Assembly (NCBI RefSeq): GCF_016801865.2
Contig: NC_068938.1
Location: forward strand, 98,005,004 to 98,069,003
Direction: 5' to 3'
DNA from: Culex pipiens pallens
Lineage: Eukaryota > Arthropoda > Insecta > Diptera > Culicidae
Length of the DNA: 64,000 bases
Shown: positions 35,338 to 46,248 of the stretch, piece after piece
Layout of the letters: each line of letters begins with the position of its first letter
Numbering within the stretch: position 1 is the stretch's first letter
The notes under the pieces: generated by a model
Databases searched by the model: none
Told to the model about the DNA's origin: nothing
Seen by the model: the letters and a program-made list of their open reading frames with translations, nothing else
Position numbers and translations under genes: made by a program

Positions 35338-36631
35338 CCGTCAGTGGGGGTCAACAAACGATACACTTTTCGTATTTTCTTTATAACAAAAAAAATTTAA
35401 AAAACATCGAAAATCTTTCAACGTAGATTTTTTCTTAGATAGTTTACTAACATTTTCCCAAAATATGGTTGATTTTGATGAACACTACCTTAAATGCCTA
35501 TTGTTTAAAAATTGACCCAATCTCATCCCTTAGAGGGGGTGACATTGGGACAAATGAAACTAAAATGATGCTCAAATAACGTCATGATTCGAAATCCGGA
35601 CGCTTAGTAGCATATCATTTTTGTTATAGCTGGCATAAAATCATGTAATAAGTTGGAAATGTAGAAATATCATCAGGATGTAGTATAAACAGTCAGTTTC
35701 AAGAAAATGCATGCATAATATGTCTTTTCAAACAATTTTTCATCAGAATTTCAAAATTAAAATGACTTGTTGTGCTTCGAATCCCGGACACTGATAAAAG
35801 CTGATTCGAAATCCGGACACTTTTGCTTCGAATTCCGGACACTCGATTTTACTTATGAATCGCACAAATTTGGACTGAAATGTTAGTGAATGGCATTCTT
35901 TAGGTCTCAAATAAGCTGTTAACATCAAAACAATCGATACTTTATATAAAAATTTGCTAGAATTTAAGGAAATCGTAACCATTAATTTCTGCTTTGCCTT
36001 CCCGGTGCTTCGAACGTCTATGAAATATTTCAAGTGAAATGTTTCGCATTTTTGGTAAACTTATAATTTTATTGTATTTAATTGTTTTGGCATTAACTAC
36101 AGCGTTCAAAAAAACTTTAAATGAAAGTTGATGTTGGAGTCCATCAAATAACACAGTTTTGGCATTCATAATGCGAACTTATATCCAAATAATTGATAAA
36201 ACAAGATGAAGTGTCCGGGTTTCGAAGCGTCCGGGAATTCGAATCATGACGTTACAACGATATGGTAAAAACAAGTCATCCACAGTGTTTCTTGTTCGAG
36301 GGAATCGTATTGACACGCTACAGTGACTGAAGTGGAGAATTTCAAACATTTGGGTAGTTTTCGAGCAATTCTAACAAAAATATTAGAAAAAATGATTTTT
36401 CGAGAGGTCATTTTTGGCCAAAAACGTACCCCAACTTTAGACAGCTGCCAAAATAACAGGATTTGTTCTAGGAACGAGATTTTTTCAGCGAAGTCATCTT
36501 AATATGTCCCCTACACAACCCTTTTAGAAGAATTCAGTTTCATTGAGAAGAACCTGAGAAATGGTAAAATCCGTCAAAAATCACTTTGACACAATCTCAC
36601 CCCCCAGACCCAATGTCACCCCCACTGACGG
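35338..36631. mobile_element. Element with CCGTCAGTGGGGGT ends inserted in the tandem array
   Basis: CCGTCAGTGGGGGT at 35338-35351 and its exact complement at 36618-36631 form 14-bp terminal inverted repeats. TACATA precedes the left end (35332-35337) and follows the right end (36632-36637), a likely 6-bp target duplication. The interior repeats 'tcacccc' or 'ggggtga' motifs and carries another element at 35577-36254. No transposase frame is present. Confidence 0.75.
35577..36254. mobile_element. Nested element with TAACGTCATGATTCGAA ends
   Basis: The 17-bp terminus TAACGTCATGATTCGAA at 35577-35593 is exactly inverted at 36238-36254. Adjacent copies of 'ATTCGAAATCCGGAC' variants recur at both ends and near 35775-35845. 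The 678-bp element is noncoding in effect, and the short - strand frames are not recognised. It lies wholly inside the CCGTCAG-ended element, so it probably inserted later. Confidence 0.7.
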
Positions 36632-36684
36632 TACATACAAAACGGGGTCGCAGAATTCGAAGTTGATGCTAAAATCAAGAAATG

Positions 36685-36849
36685 ACAGAAAAAATGTGTA
36701 ATTTTACCTCTGAAAATGTGTAATTTTACCACTTTTCTGGTGTTATGTAACTTGTTATTTTGATTTAAGGTAAAATTACATCATAAAAGAGGCAATATTT
36801 TACTTTCCAAAATTACACCTTCTAAGTTTACACAATTTTTTACTGTGTA
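36685..36849. mobile_element. Short MITE rich in GTAAAATTACA motifs
   Basis: It starts CAGAAAAAATGTG and ends CACAATTTTTTACTGTGTA. The interior repeats 'gtgtaattttacc' and 'ggtaaaattacat', which are inverted with respect to each other. Related to 45482-45702. Confidence 0.6.
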
Positions 36850-37665
36850 TTTTAAGGTGAAATCTGCTGTCTATGGTTTTGTTTCAATTTATATAACTAA
36901 AGTAAAACTATAAAAATTCTTCTCCTCTCCAACATAACCCTAGTTGCGTGTTCCACTCAAATTAAAACCCACCACACCGCACAACACACCATGTTTACTC
37001 GCACTTGCAAGCAAAACACTCACGTCCCACCAAAGTTTCGCTGCCACAAAAGCAAAACCCCGGCCGCCCATCTGTGATTAAACAAACAAAGCACAACTGT
37101 CAAACAAAAGTCAGTGTGGCAATGGCAGTGGTTTAATAAAACCAGGTCGTCTACGCGCGCAAATACACCACGTTCCAGTCGTGTCCTCGTAAAACACGGT
37201 CCCGAGGTTACCGAGGGAGCTTACGAAAACACTTGACATCCCCGCGAGAGCACAAATGTCACTCAATTCGCGCCAAAAAGTGCGCAGGTTTCTTGTAATA
37301 ACAACTACACACACGTGGAGGTTGATGCTTGTGCACACCCATAAAAAGGTTCCACAACGTAAAGCATAGCTGTGAGCATAAGTGCCCGGGATGAGCCCAA
37401 CTTAAGTTGTTTGGTTGCTGTTTTTCTGCACGACACACACACAACAGTTGTAATCCAATTATGATTACGATTATGATTCACTGACACACGACTTGTCAAG
37501 TGCGAATCCTGGGTAGTTTGCCTCCACCCGGCAGGAACATGGTTGGGAAAATTCACCGCACCGAAAACATAACAGTAAAAACTCGGCACGCACTTGTTCT
37601 AGGGAAATTTTCGACCCATAAAAGTTATGACACGTGACCTGATAATGCCGGGATAATTTACTTGT
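36850..37665. other. Noncoding DNA
   Basis: Apparently unique sequence between two mobile elements. The short frames on the - strand (37111-37674) show no recognised domain. Confidence 0.4.
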
Positions 37666-38088
37666 TACACCCAAAACTGGCAGCGCTAGTCCGAGAGAAT
37701 GATGGTCTCGAGTCTAGAGAATAGTGGTACCATTCACGGACGCAGAGAACACAGCTCGAGATGGGCGATAGAACTATTCTCTCGAGGTTCATTTGCAAAA
37801 AAAGTTCATCCGTCAAACAAAAAACCAAAAGTGTCGACAACGGGAATCGAACCAGAGACCTTTGACAAACCAATCCAATGACTTAGCTGCCTCGGCCACC
37901 ACAGCTTGGTGACCAAGGAGAAGTCAGAAGTCGATGTATGACACTTGTTGGAGATTTATTGATTCAACTAACGAATGAACTCATTTGTTATGATGGTGTG
38001 AGTTGGTACCATTATTCTATCGATTTTGGCACTGAGCCCTCAATAAATTTTGAGAGAACGATTATCTTGACTCTGAATTTTGGGTGTA
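37666..38088 (-). mobile_element. 423-bp element with TACACCCAAAA ends and tRNA-like promoter, copy 2
   Basis: An inverted twin of 29738-30160, identical in length, with only scattered differences. TACACCC at 37666 and GGGTGTA to 38088 are the ends. On the - strand the A-box-like TGGCCGAGGCAG is at 37887-37898 and the B box GGTTCGATTCC at 37843-37853. The pair brackets the five clustered zinc-finger gene exons. Confidence 0.75.
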
Positions 38089-40334
38089 TGATTTGGTCCT
38101 TCTTTCCGGCGGCAACCTGTGCCTTTCTCGAGGTTTTCCAGAGTAGAAACCAGAACCCAACACGTGTTGTTCCAGCGAAAAGCATTTGTGCAAATAAACG
38201 CGCGCACAACCCTCGGGGGAATTCCACGTGGGCCTGCGAGGGTTAAGTTGTAGATGGCAGGCATGGAAATCACTTTGATCACGCCACCACCAACGACCAC
38301 GTGGCCGCTGGTTGCTGCTAATTGGAAGATTGAAAAGTGGAAAGATTTTTGATTTATTCCAATAACTGGCTGTTGCTGCTGTGGAGAAATCACTGAGGCT
38401 GAACTCTGTGACGGCGGCGGCGTCGCCTAATGGGATGAAGACGTTTATGGCTTAATTCAATCAAGTTATGATTAGAAACGCGTACACCGCCGAGAAACGT
38501 TGACCGGGTGACACGCGGCATCAGCTGGTGATTGTTATTGGGCTCTCGGATGAATCTGTTTCTCCAGAGTGAGATGTCTACGTTGTAGTTATGGTGGAGG
38601 TTGGCAGTGATTTGTGAAGGATTACGATGTTTTGACGGAGGCAATTTGAAGCGATCAATTGACCTTACTTAAAATTTTATTTGGAATTGATTTGTTGAGT
38701 TAAAAGCAAGGGCTACTATTAAATAAAATACGATAAAAAACAATACAAAAATTTGCACATTTCATTTTTTTTTAATAAATGATTAATGAGTTTAATTTTA
38801 TTTTAAAGATTCGAATTTACATTAAATTCAATTTTCGCAAGTACAAGTACAACCGTTAACAAGAAACAATCCTTTTCCTAAAACAGAACCTGCTCCAGAT
38901 TGCGTGCCGTGACGTAAAATACACAATTAATACCATAACTCTCAGCCCAGAACGAATTTCCCCTGCCCGAGAAAATCATTTCCGTGATGCCAGCAACCCT
39001 TTTTCCCAACTTGCACCGGTAACACCGACAACGCCGAGGTCGTTCATCTCTGTTCGTGTGTTACAAATGGCGTGATTTAGAACGAACGAACATTAAACCG
39101 ATTTTTAATTTACCAACCCCCCCTCAACTCGACCTGTTTACCTCTTTTCGTGGAGATGTTTAAGAGCAGACACGTGGGAGGAGTTTTCCACCACCTCTTT
39201 GGCAGAAGCCAAAAGGGAGAGAGAGAGCACGGGCTGGCGCAATCCGTCTGTGGTTGTGATGGAAAATTTATAAGATGGTGGAAAATCGGTCTTGGCTTTC
39301 ACTCTTCAGAGAGCGAGGCACGAACCCGTCGACAATTAAAGCAGATTCCTTTCGTCGAGGCGCGTTTGATTTATCTGTATTAATTGGAGCGAATTTCTCG
39401 TCTAAAGGATTAAACCGGGGGTTAAGAGTGAGGCGGACAGCCAAGATAAATGGTGACATAATTTAATATCGGATTCTGGTCTGGCGCGTTAAGGAGGTGT
39501 GGACGGAGACGCAGTCATTAAAATTCCTCTCCAGATAGTTGTGAAACTGGCTTTAAGCACGGACACAAATCAGACGGGATTTTCTCCGCCCAACCACCGG
39601 CCAACCGGTTACGACTGGTCATAAAACACCAACCGAAAATCGATGCGAAAGCTCTGCGGAAATCGGAGCTCCGAAAATCATGTGCCTGGCCAAAATTGAT
39701 GAGGATGTGAACATAAAAATATAATCACGGAAACACTCGTCCGATGATGGGTTCTGCCATAAATCCACTTTGGTTCGCTAGCCATGCCTCTGCTGTTGGG
39801 CTGGTAGATTGGGCAGATTGTGTGTGTGAGAGAGAGAGAGAGATAGTGGAAAGGATGAAGAGGTTAGGTTTTTGGGTAAACATAACGCACGGAAGCACGC
39901 ACGCTCAGGAAGGAAAAGTCAACAAACAGATTGGAACAGTGGGAGTGTTTTGAATAACTTATAAATTCTAGTTCGAATGAAATTCTCAGTTTGAATCGTT
40001 TTATAAACTTTTTTTAATTATCAGTAGCTCGAATCATAGAACTGAAACACTTTAAGTTTGATTTTTATTTTAAAAGATTTCCTTCAATTTCTGAATTTGA
40101 CTTGATGACAAAAATTCCTGCAAAAGCAAATCACACAATATTTATATGAAAAAAAATATTTATATAAAAATACGAAAAAATGTATCCAGTCTCCAAATGT
40201 AAGTGAATAAAGATTTTGTTGATTAAACGCTATAACTTTAAGATCAATCATATTGAAGCTAGTTCAGGATATTGGTACAAATCGAAGTATTATTTTTTGT
40301 AGTAATTTTGAATAATTATGGGAAATATAAGTTG
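38089..40334. other. Unique-looking noncoding DNA
   Basis: No gene or repeat family was recognised. A GA microsatellite lies near 39828-39841. 38660-38860 and 39960-40330 are AT-rich. Open frames are short and domainless. Confidence 0.4.
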
Positions 40335-40460
40335 TCTGCCTGTGTAGATCAATCGGACCACGCACTGGACTCACAATCTAGAGGTCACCTGTTCGAATCC
40401 AGAGGTGGAGTTGATGAAACTAGAAGGTTTATAGGGCCACATAATAAGACCTGTTGTTTC
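40335..40460 (+). mobile_element. tRNA-derived SINE head / tRNA pseudogene
   Basis: Contains an A-box-like TGTAGATCAATCGG (40343-40356), an anticodon arm CTGGA-CTCACAA-TCTAG (apparent anticodon CAC) and a B-box-like TGTTCGAATCC (40390-40400). The anticodon arm and B box match the head of the SINE at 13421-13705. The acceptor ends do not pair convincingly, so a functional tRNA is unlikely. Confidence 0.6.
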
Positions 40461-41610
40461 ACTGAAAATTAATCTTTTATAACAAAAAGTTTTTTGATGC
40501 TGTTAAAATATTCAGAAAATATGAAATTTTTAATCTTAAGAATGGCACAAAGCATTTATTTATATTTTTAAAGTTTTCCCAATGATTCTTTTTTCAAATT
40601 TGTATATTTTTATTTGAAAACGTTTTATTCGCACTTTTTTATCAGTGATTTAGGCTAATTTCAAATCTTGAAATTTGTTCGCATGGATCAGAAAATGAAC
40701 AAAAATCATAAAAGAAGAAATTAGAAAATATTTTTAAAAATTCATTGATGTTTTGTTAAAAAGGCTTGTACAAATTTTATTTTAAGTTTTTGCCTTCAAC
40801 CGAATTTGTATACAATGCATTTTAAAACACATTTTTATGGTTATGTTAGAACGATAAATTGTTATTTCAGCTATTGTATTTTTTATTTTATGTTTTGCTC
40901 ATATGAAAAAATAGTAATAAAATACGAAATCAGGAAACAATGTTTTTTTAAACATGATCAAGTCTGCTGCTTTTGAATCATTTTCATCCAATAGCACTTT
41001 TATTAATCATAAATCAAGGCTACCTTAAATCAGAGTTGATTTCTAATGTTTAGACAAACAGTTTTGGGTAGATATAAAAATCAAAAAAAGGTTTTTCACA
41101 GCAGTATTCATTTTTGTTAAAAAAAAATATAAAGACGTTTTTGAAGCATTAATTTGCTTTACAAATTTTATTCAATAATTTATGGAAAGCACACAATTAT
41201 TGTACAAAATTAATGTAACTTTTTCGGCCTCTTATATAAAAAAATAATAATTACATATTTTACGAAATAGGGTGTCAAAAAACCTAATCCAATCTAATCC
41301 AAACAAACCCTAGCACAGTCAATAAAGAACTCTGGTTTCAAAAATCATTTTTAAGGTGAAGCAAAATCAATATTCCAATATTCCAATATTTTTATCAGAA
41401 TATTCCTGATTTGATGCCTACAACTTTGCCAAAAACGCCAAATCGACAAAATAACAGTCACTATAGATTTTGATTTCCATATAGACCAATTCTGTATGAC
41501 CAGGCCAAAAATTGTGTGAAGCTTTATTTGACATAATGGAAAACATTGCAAAATTTTGTCAAAATGAAAAATACACTATTTAATATCTCATAATTATTAG
41601 TATTGTAAAT
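40461..41610. other. AT-rich noncoding DNA
   Basis: Mostly low-complexity A/T. Near 41405-41445, 'gcctacaactttgccaaaaacg', then 'ccaaatcgac', resembles a scrap of the long palindromic element family. Confidence 0.4.
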
Positions 41611-42949
41611 GGGTAATTCTCTACCAACTCACACTAAATCGGGAAAATTTGCCCCGACCCCTCTTCGATTTGCGTGAAACTTTATCCTAAGGGGTAACTT
41701 TTGTCCCTGATCACGAATCCGAGGTCCGTTTTTTGATATCTTGTGACGGAGGGGCGGTACGACCCCTTCCATTTTTGAACATGCGAAAAAAGATGTGTTT
41801 TTCAACAATTTGCAGCCTGAAACGGTGATGAGATAGAAATTTGGTGTCAAAGGGACTTTTATGTAAAATTAGACGCCCGATTTGATGGTGTACTCAGAAT
41901 TCCGAAAAAAACGTATTTTTCATCGAAAAAAACACTAAAAAGGTTTTAAAAACTCTTCCATTTTCCGTTACTTGACTGTAGAAAAAATTGAACATGTCGT
42001 TTTATGGGAAATTTAATGTACTTTTCGAATCAACATTGACCCAGAAGGGTCATTTTATCATTTAGAACAAAAATTTTCATTTTAAAATTTCGTGTTTTTT
42101 CTAACTTTGCAGGGTTATTTTTTGAGTGTGATAATGTTTTACAAAGTTGTAGAGCAGACAATTAAAAAAAATGATATATAAACATAAGGGGTTTGCTTAT
42201 AAACATCACGAGTTATCGCGATTTTACAAAAAAAAAGTTTTGAAAAAGTTACTTTTTGCGTTTCTCTTTGTTTCGTCGTCCGTGTCTGTCGCGGGTGACC
42301 ATGAACGGCCATGATCGACGACGACCAACTTTTTCAAAACTTTTTTTTTGTAAAATCGCGATAACTCGTGATGTTTGTTAGCAAATCCCTTATGTTTACA
42401 TATCAAAATTGTAGTAATTGTCTGCTATACAACTTTGTAGAACATTATTACACTCTAAAATATAACCATACAAAATTAGAAAAACACGAAATTTTAAAAT
42501 TAAAATTTTTGTCTAAATGAAAAAATGACCCTTCTGGGTCAATGTAGATTCGAAAAGTACATTAAATTTCCCTTAAAATGACATGTTCCAAATTTTTTTA
42601 ACAGTCGAGTAACGGAAAATGGGAGGGTTTTTATAACTTTTTTAGTGTTTTTTCGATGAAAAATACGTTTTTTTCGGAATTCTGAGTGCGCCATTGAATC
42701 GGGCGTCTAATTTTACATTACAGTCCCTTTGACACCAAATTATTTATCTCATCACCGTTTCAGGCTGCAAATTATTGAAAAACACCTCTTTTTTCGCCTG
42801 TTAAAAAGGGGTCGTACCGCCCCTCCGTCACAAGATATCAAAAAACGGAGCTAGGATTTGTGAGACAAAAGTTACCCCTTCGGACAAAGTTTCACGCAAA
42901 TCGAAGAGGGGTCGGGGCAACTGCTGAGTGAGTTGGCGTAGAATTACTC
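41611..42949. mobile_element. 1.34-kb foldback element with AATTCTCTACCAACTCAC ends
   Basis: The left end GGGTAATTCTCTACCAACTC is mirrored by GAGTTGGCGTAGAATTACTC at 42930-42949. Mirrored blocks include 'gaggggcggtacgacccctt' (near 41751) against 'aaggggtcgtaccgcccctc' (near 42806), and 'tcgcgattttacaaaaaa' (near 42216) against its complement near 42343. The two arms meet around a GC-rich loop near 42260-42320. There is no transposase frame. Diverged fragments lie at 26500-26940 and 34310-34515. Confidence 0.8.
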
Positions 42950-45481
42950 ATTTATGTTATTGATTTTCCTGTAAATTACATGTAATTTAAGTTCTCTTAT
43001 AATACTTATTGAGTGATTTGGAATCTTTTTTGTTCTGAACCTACGTTTTTCGACACATTAAATGCATTGCAATGTTCTATCGAGATCAAAAATACAAAAT
43101 AAAATATCTCGGAAAAAGTGTCATAATCTTGGAATATCCAATTAAATTAGTTTATCAGAAATATAAACCTTGCAAAAATTTGCAGGTTGATTTCCGATCT
43201 AATTGCTACGGATTAAAGATAAAGAGGAATTATTCAGATTTTTTTTTAGTTTAGAATAAGTTTTTTTTTTTTTTTTTACGTTGAAACATACATTTTTTTC
43301 AAAAATCCTTATTTTTAACAAAACAAACATTTGAATAAAACCTCTATATTAAATCAATAGCAGTATCAGATCGGAAACCATCCTGCGAAAATTACCAACG
43401 TTCTGATTTTGACCTGAATCCAAACATCCAAACCCACTTCCTTCAGTCCTCATCATCATAATCTTTCTCGGCGTCCTGCTCGGTCACCAGCCACACCGAG
43501 TAGAGCCGTGCAGCACCAGATAAGTGATCAGGGCAATTATCTGTGTCTATAATTTAATTTTCCCAGCATATTCCCTGCGGATACATTCGTTCGTATGAAG
43601 AGCGTAATTTGGCTTTTCTCACCCCTCTCGGTCGAGCCGCACCGCACCCAACGCTTGGATGATACGAATCGTCCCCTTTAGCCGCTTATGATGTGAGGAA
43701 GGACGTGCCCCGTGGGCACACAGGGCCACTCCGATTTCAGCCGGGGTATCGTATTTCTGCGCGAGAATCAATAAAAGGACCGAAAGCTCTGCTGCTCCCG
43801 TAGATTGATTCCGGCTTCGTGCTCAAATCCTTGTAAGATTTTTTGTTTCCTTTCCGAACTACAAGAAAGCCGGAAGGAAGCTGTGCGAGATTTGTCTCCG
43901 GTGCTTTGTCGCAAATTGTTTGCTGAATTATAGATTTGGTGGGGATGGGTCCGCAGGGCGACCATTATGGGACAAACTAAATGAGGCGAGGATGATGGAA
44001 AACCGATCAGGAACGATGAAGATGATGGGCACAAAGTTATGATGGAGCAACGAGCAATCTGTCCTGGAGGGGTTGCTTCGATGGAGTTGTCGGTCATGGA
44101 ATAAGTAGGGTTATATGATGGGAAATAAATCTTATTACGTTCACTTATTTATGATGGACGAAATTGGATTTGTGGTTGCTTGATGGATTCAGCGAAAAAA
44201 GTATTGATTTTTTGCGAGATTTTTGTATCAAATCACTAATTATTTTGTTTCATCTCATCTGGGAATCTACAATATTTATAGTACTGTTGAACTTGGAGTT
44301 GAATCGTTTTTTAAATGGCCTTTGATGTCACCCTAGGTAAGTGGCAAGATCCGTTTACAATCACTGTCCTCGAACCCATCTCCATGATTACCGTTCGACA
44401 ATCTGGCCAAAATCAAACCACTCCCGTCGCCGTGACACCGTCACGGGTCAAACGGTTCTTCCAGCGAGGTGCTACCATATGTCACACTTGAAATCGGAAG
44501 CCACAATTATCTCCCTAATCTGGTCGCTGGTGGTTCGGCACACGTTCCGGCCTTGCATAATTACTATTTTGGGTTCGTCCGTGCCCATCCCGCTGAAGAG
44601 GATGAAAGCACAACAGACGGCCCCTGTTTTTTCGGGGCAAGTCCCCGGAACCTGCCAGCTCTCGAGTCTATTGGAAAATAATAATTATAAATTGCGCATA
44701 CCATTACGCCAGGGTAGCTGACTCTACTTCGAACCTATTATAATATCAACAACTGTTGAAGTAAAACCAGTCCAAAATAGAACCCCTCACCCTACTCTAC
44801 AAAGAGAGCCAGGCTCAATCACCCACTTTACCACCCGCAGAGTGTGCCAACACACACCCGGGGTGAAGGGAAAACCAGTCACTTGAAAAACGCAGACTCG
44901 TTGCGCCAGTGCGTGAGTGAAAATGGCCCATGTAATAAAATAAGTAGATTGAACCAAATTACCGGACTGACAAATGGTTATCATCTGGCACAATCTGGGC
45001 GCGTGAAGTTTTCGAGCCATCGAGTGTTTATTTTTTGTTTCTCTGTAATGTGCGTCGTATGAGGGGCTCCTCGAGCGGAGAATGATTATGTGTAGTTTAG
45101 ATGTCTGTTTTTGGCAAAAATGGATTGGTTTGGTAATGATGAGTTTTCTTTTTTTCGTCGCCGTCGTGCTAACTTGTTGTACGTCCATTTTGGGAAAAAC
45201 TGATTTAAGAACGTCATTTAGTGCAGCTCACAATGCCTTAGCTTTTGACCTTCACAGACCTCCAAAATTCGATTTCAATCCTGAGATATTAAAAAAACCA
45301 AAAAAGCTCCGACAATTTTTGTAACTTTTCATATGAAAGAAGTTCAAATCTTGTCGTAGATTCCGAAAATTATCCACTCTTGTCTCTACGGTTCAGTTTG
45401 ACAGGATTATGCAAAACATTGTCACCAGAGATTGTACTACGTACAAGCGATAGGTTACAACCCTTTGGCAACACTATGAGC
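42950..45481. other. Noncoding DNA, partly GC-rich and unique
   Basis: 42950-43400 is AT-rich with a long T run near 43259. 43400-45200 is more balanced. A 126-codon frame at 44341-44721 and overlapping frames show no domain. No exon of the zinc-finger gene was found. Confidence 0.4.
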
Positions 45482-45702
45482 TACACAGAAAAAATAATTT
45501 AAATTTGGAAGCTGTAATTTTGGAAGGTTGAATATTACCTCTTTTATGATGTAATTTTACCTAAATTTATACTGAAAAAGTGACATTACACCAGAAAAGT
45601 GGTAAAATTACACATTTCCAGAGGTAAAATTACACCTTTTTTCTGACATAAAAATGTACCCCTTCCCAGATGTAATATTACCATGATTTTTTTTTCTGTG
45701 TA
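45482..45702. mobile_element. MITE with TACACAGAAAAA ends
   Basis: TACACAGAAAAA at the left end and TTTTTCTGTGTA at the right are exact inverted repeats. The interior carries repeated GGTAAAATTACA and TGTAATTTTACC motifs. About 221 bp. A related copy lies at 36685-36849. Confidence 0.7.
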
Positions 45703-46248
45703 TGTGGATCACTCCTGGGATGTTCTGGATCCTCCAAAGTGTCCTGGAATACAGATCGTACAGACAACCACAGTAACAACATGATTCTACCAATTGTACG
45801 ATTATGGTTCATATTCAGTGATGTCCCTGGGACCCTTTGAAAGCACAATGAGCTATGTAGATCACTCTTGGGATGTTCTGGGCCCTCCAAAGTGTCCTGG
45901 AATACAGATCTTGGAGTCTACCGCCGTAACAACTCGATTTTACAAAATTTCCGATTATGGTTCATATTCAGTGATGTCCATGTCCCTCACTGAATATTAA
46001 CCATAATCGTAAACTTGGTAGAACCGTGTTGTTACGGCGGTAGATTCCAAGATCTGTGTTCCAGGACACTTTGGAGGACCCAGAACATTCCAAAAGTGAT
46101 CCACATAGTACATAGTGTTGCCAAAGGGTCCCAGGGACATCACTGAATATGAACCATAATCGGAAACTTTGTAGAATTGTGTTGTTACGGCGGTAGACTC
46201 CAAGATCTTTGGAGGACCCAGAACATCCCAAAAGTGATCCACATAGGA
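45703..46248. repeat. Palindrome made of two tandem units per arm
   Basis: The left arm has two direct copies of a roughly 130-150-bp unit ('gatcactcctgggatgttctg' and 'gatcactcttgggatgttctg', near 45708 and 45861). The right arm repeats the same two units inverted ('cattccaaaagtgatccac' near 46085 and 'catcccaaaagtgatccac' near 46223). The symmetry centre lies near 45987, inside 'gatgtccatgtccctcac'. It directly abuts the MITE at 45482-45702. Confidence 0.75.

Noticed and set aside
44341..44721. 126-codon frame next to a CTAGGTAAGT donor-like site
   Set aside because: The donor-like site lies before the frame, not after it. No acceptor or domain is present, and the peptide does not resemble zinc fingers 5-6.
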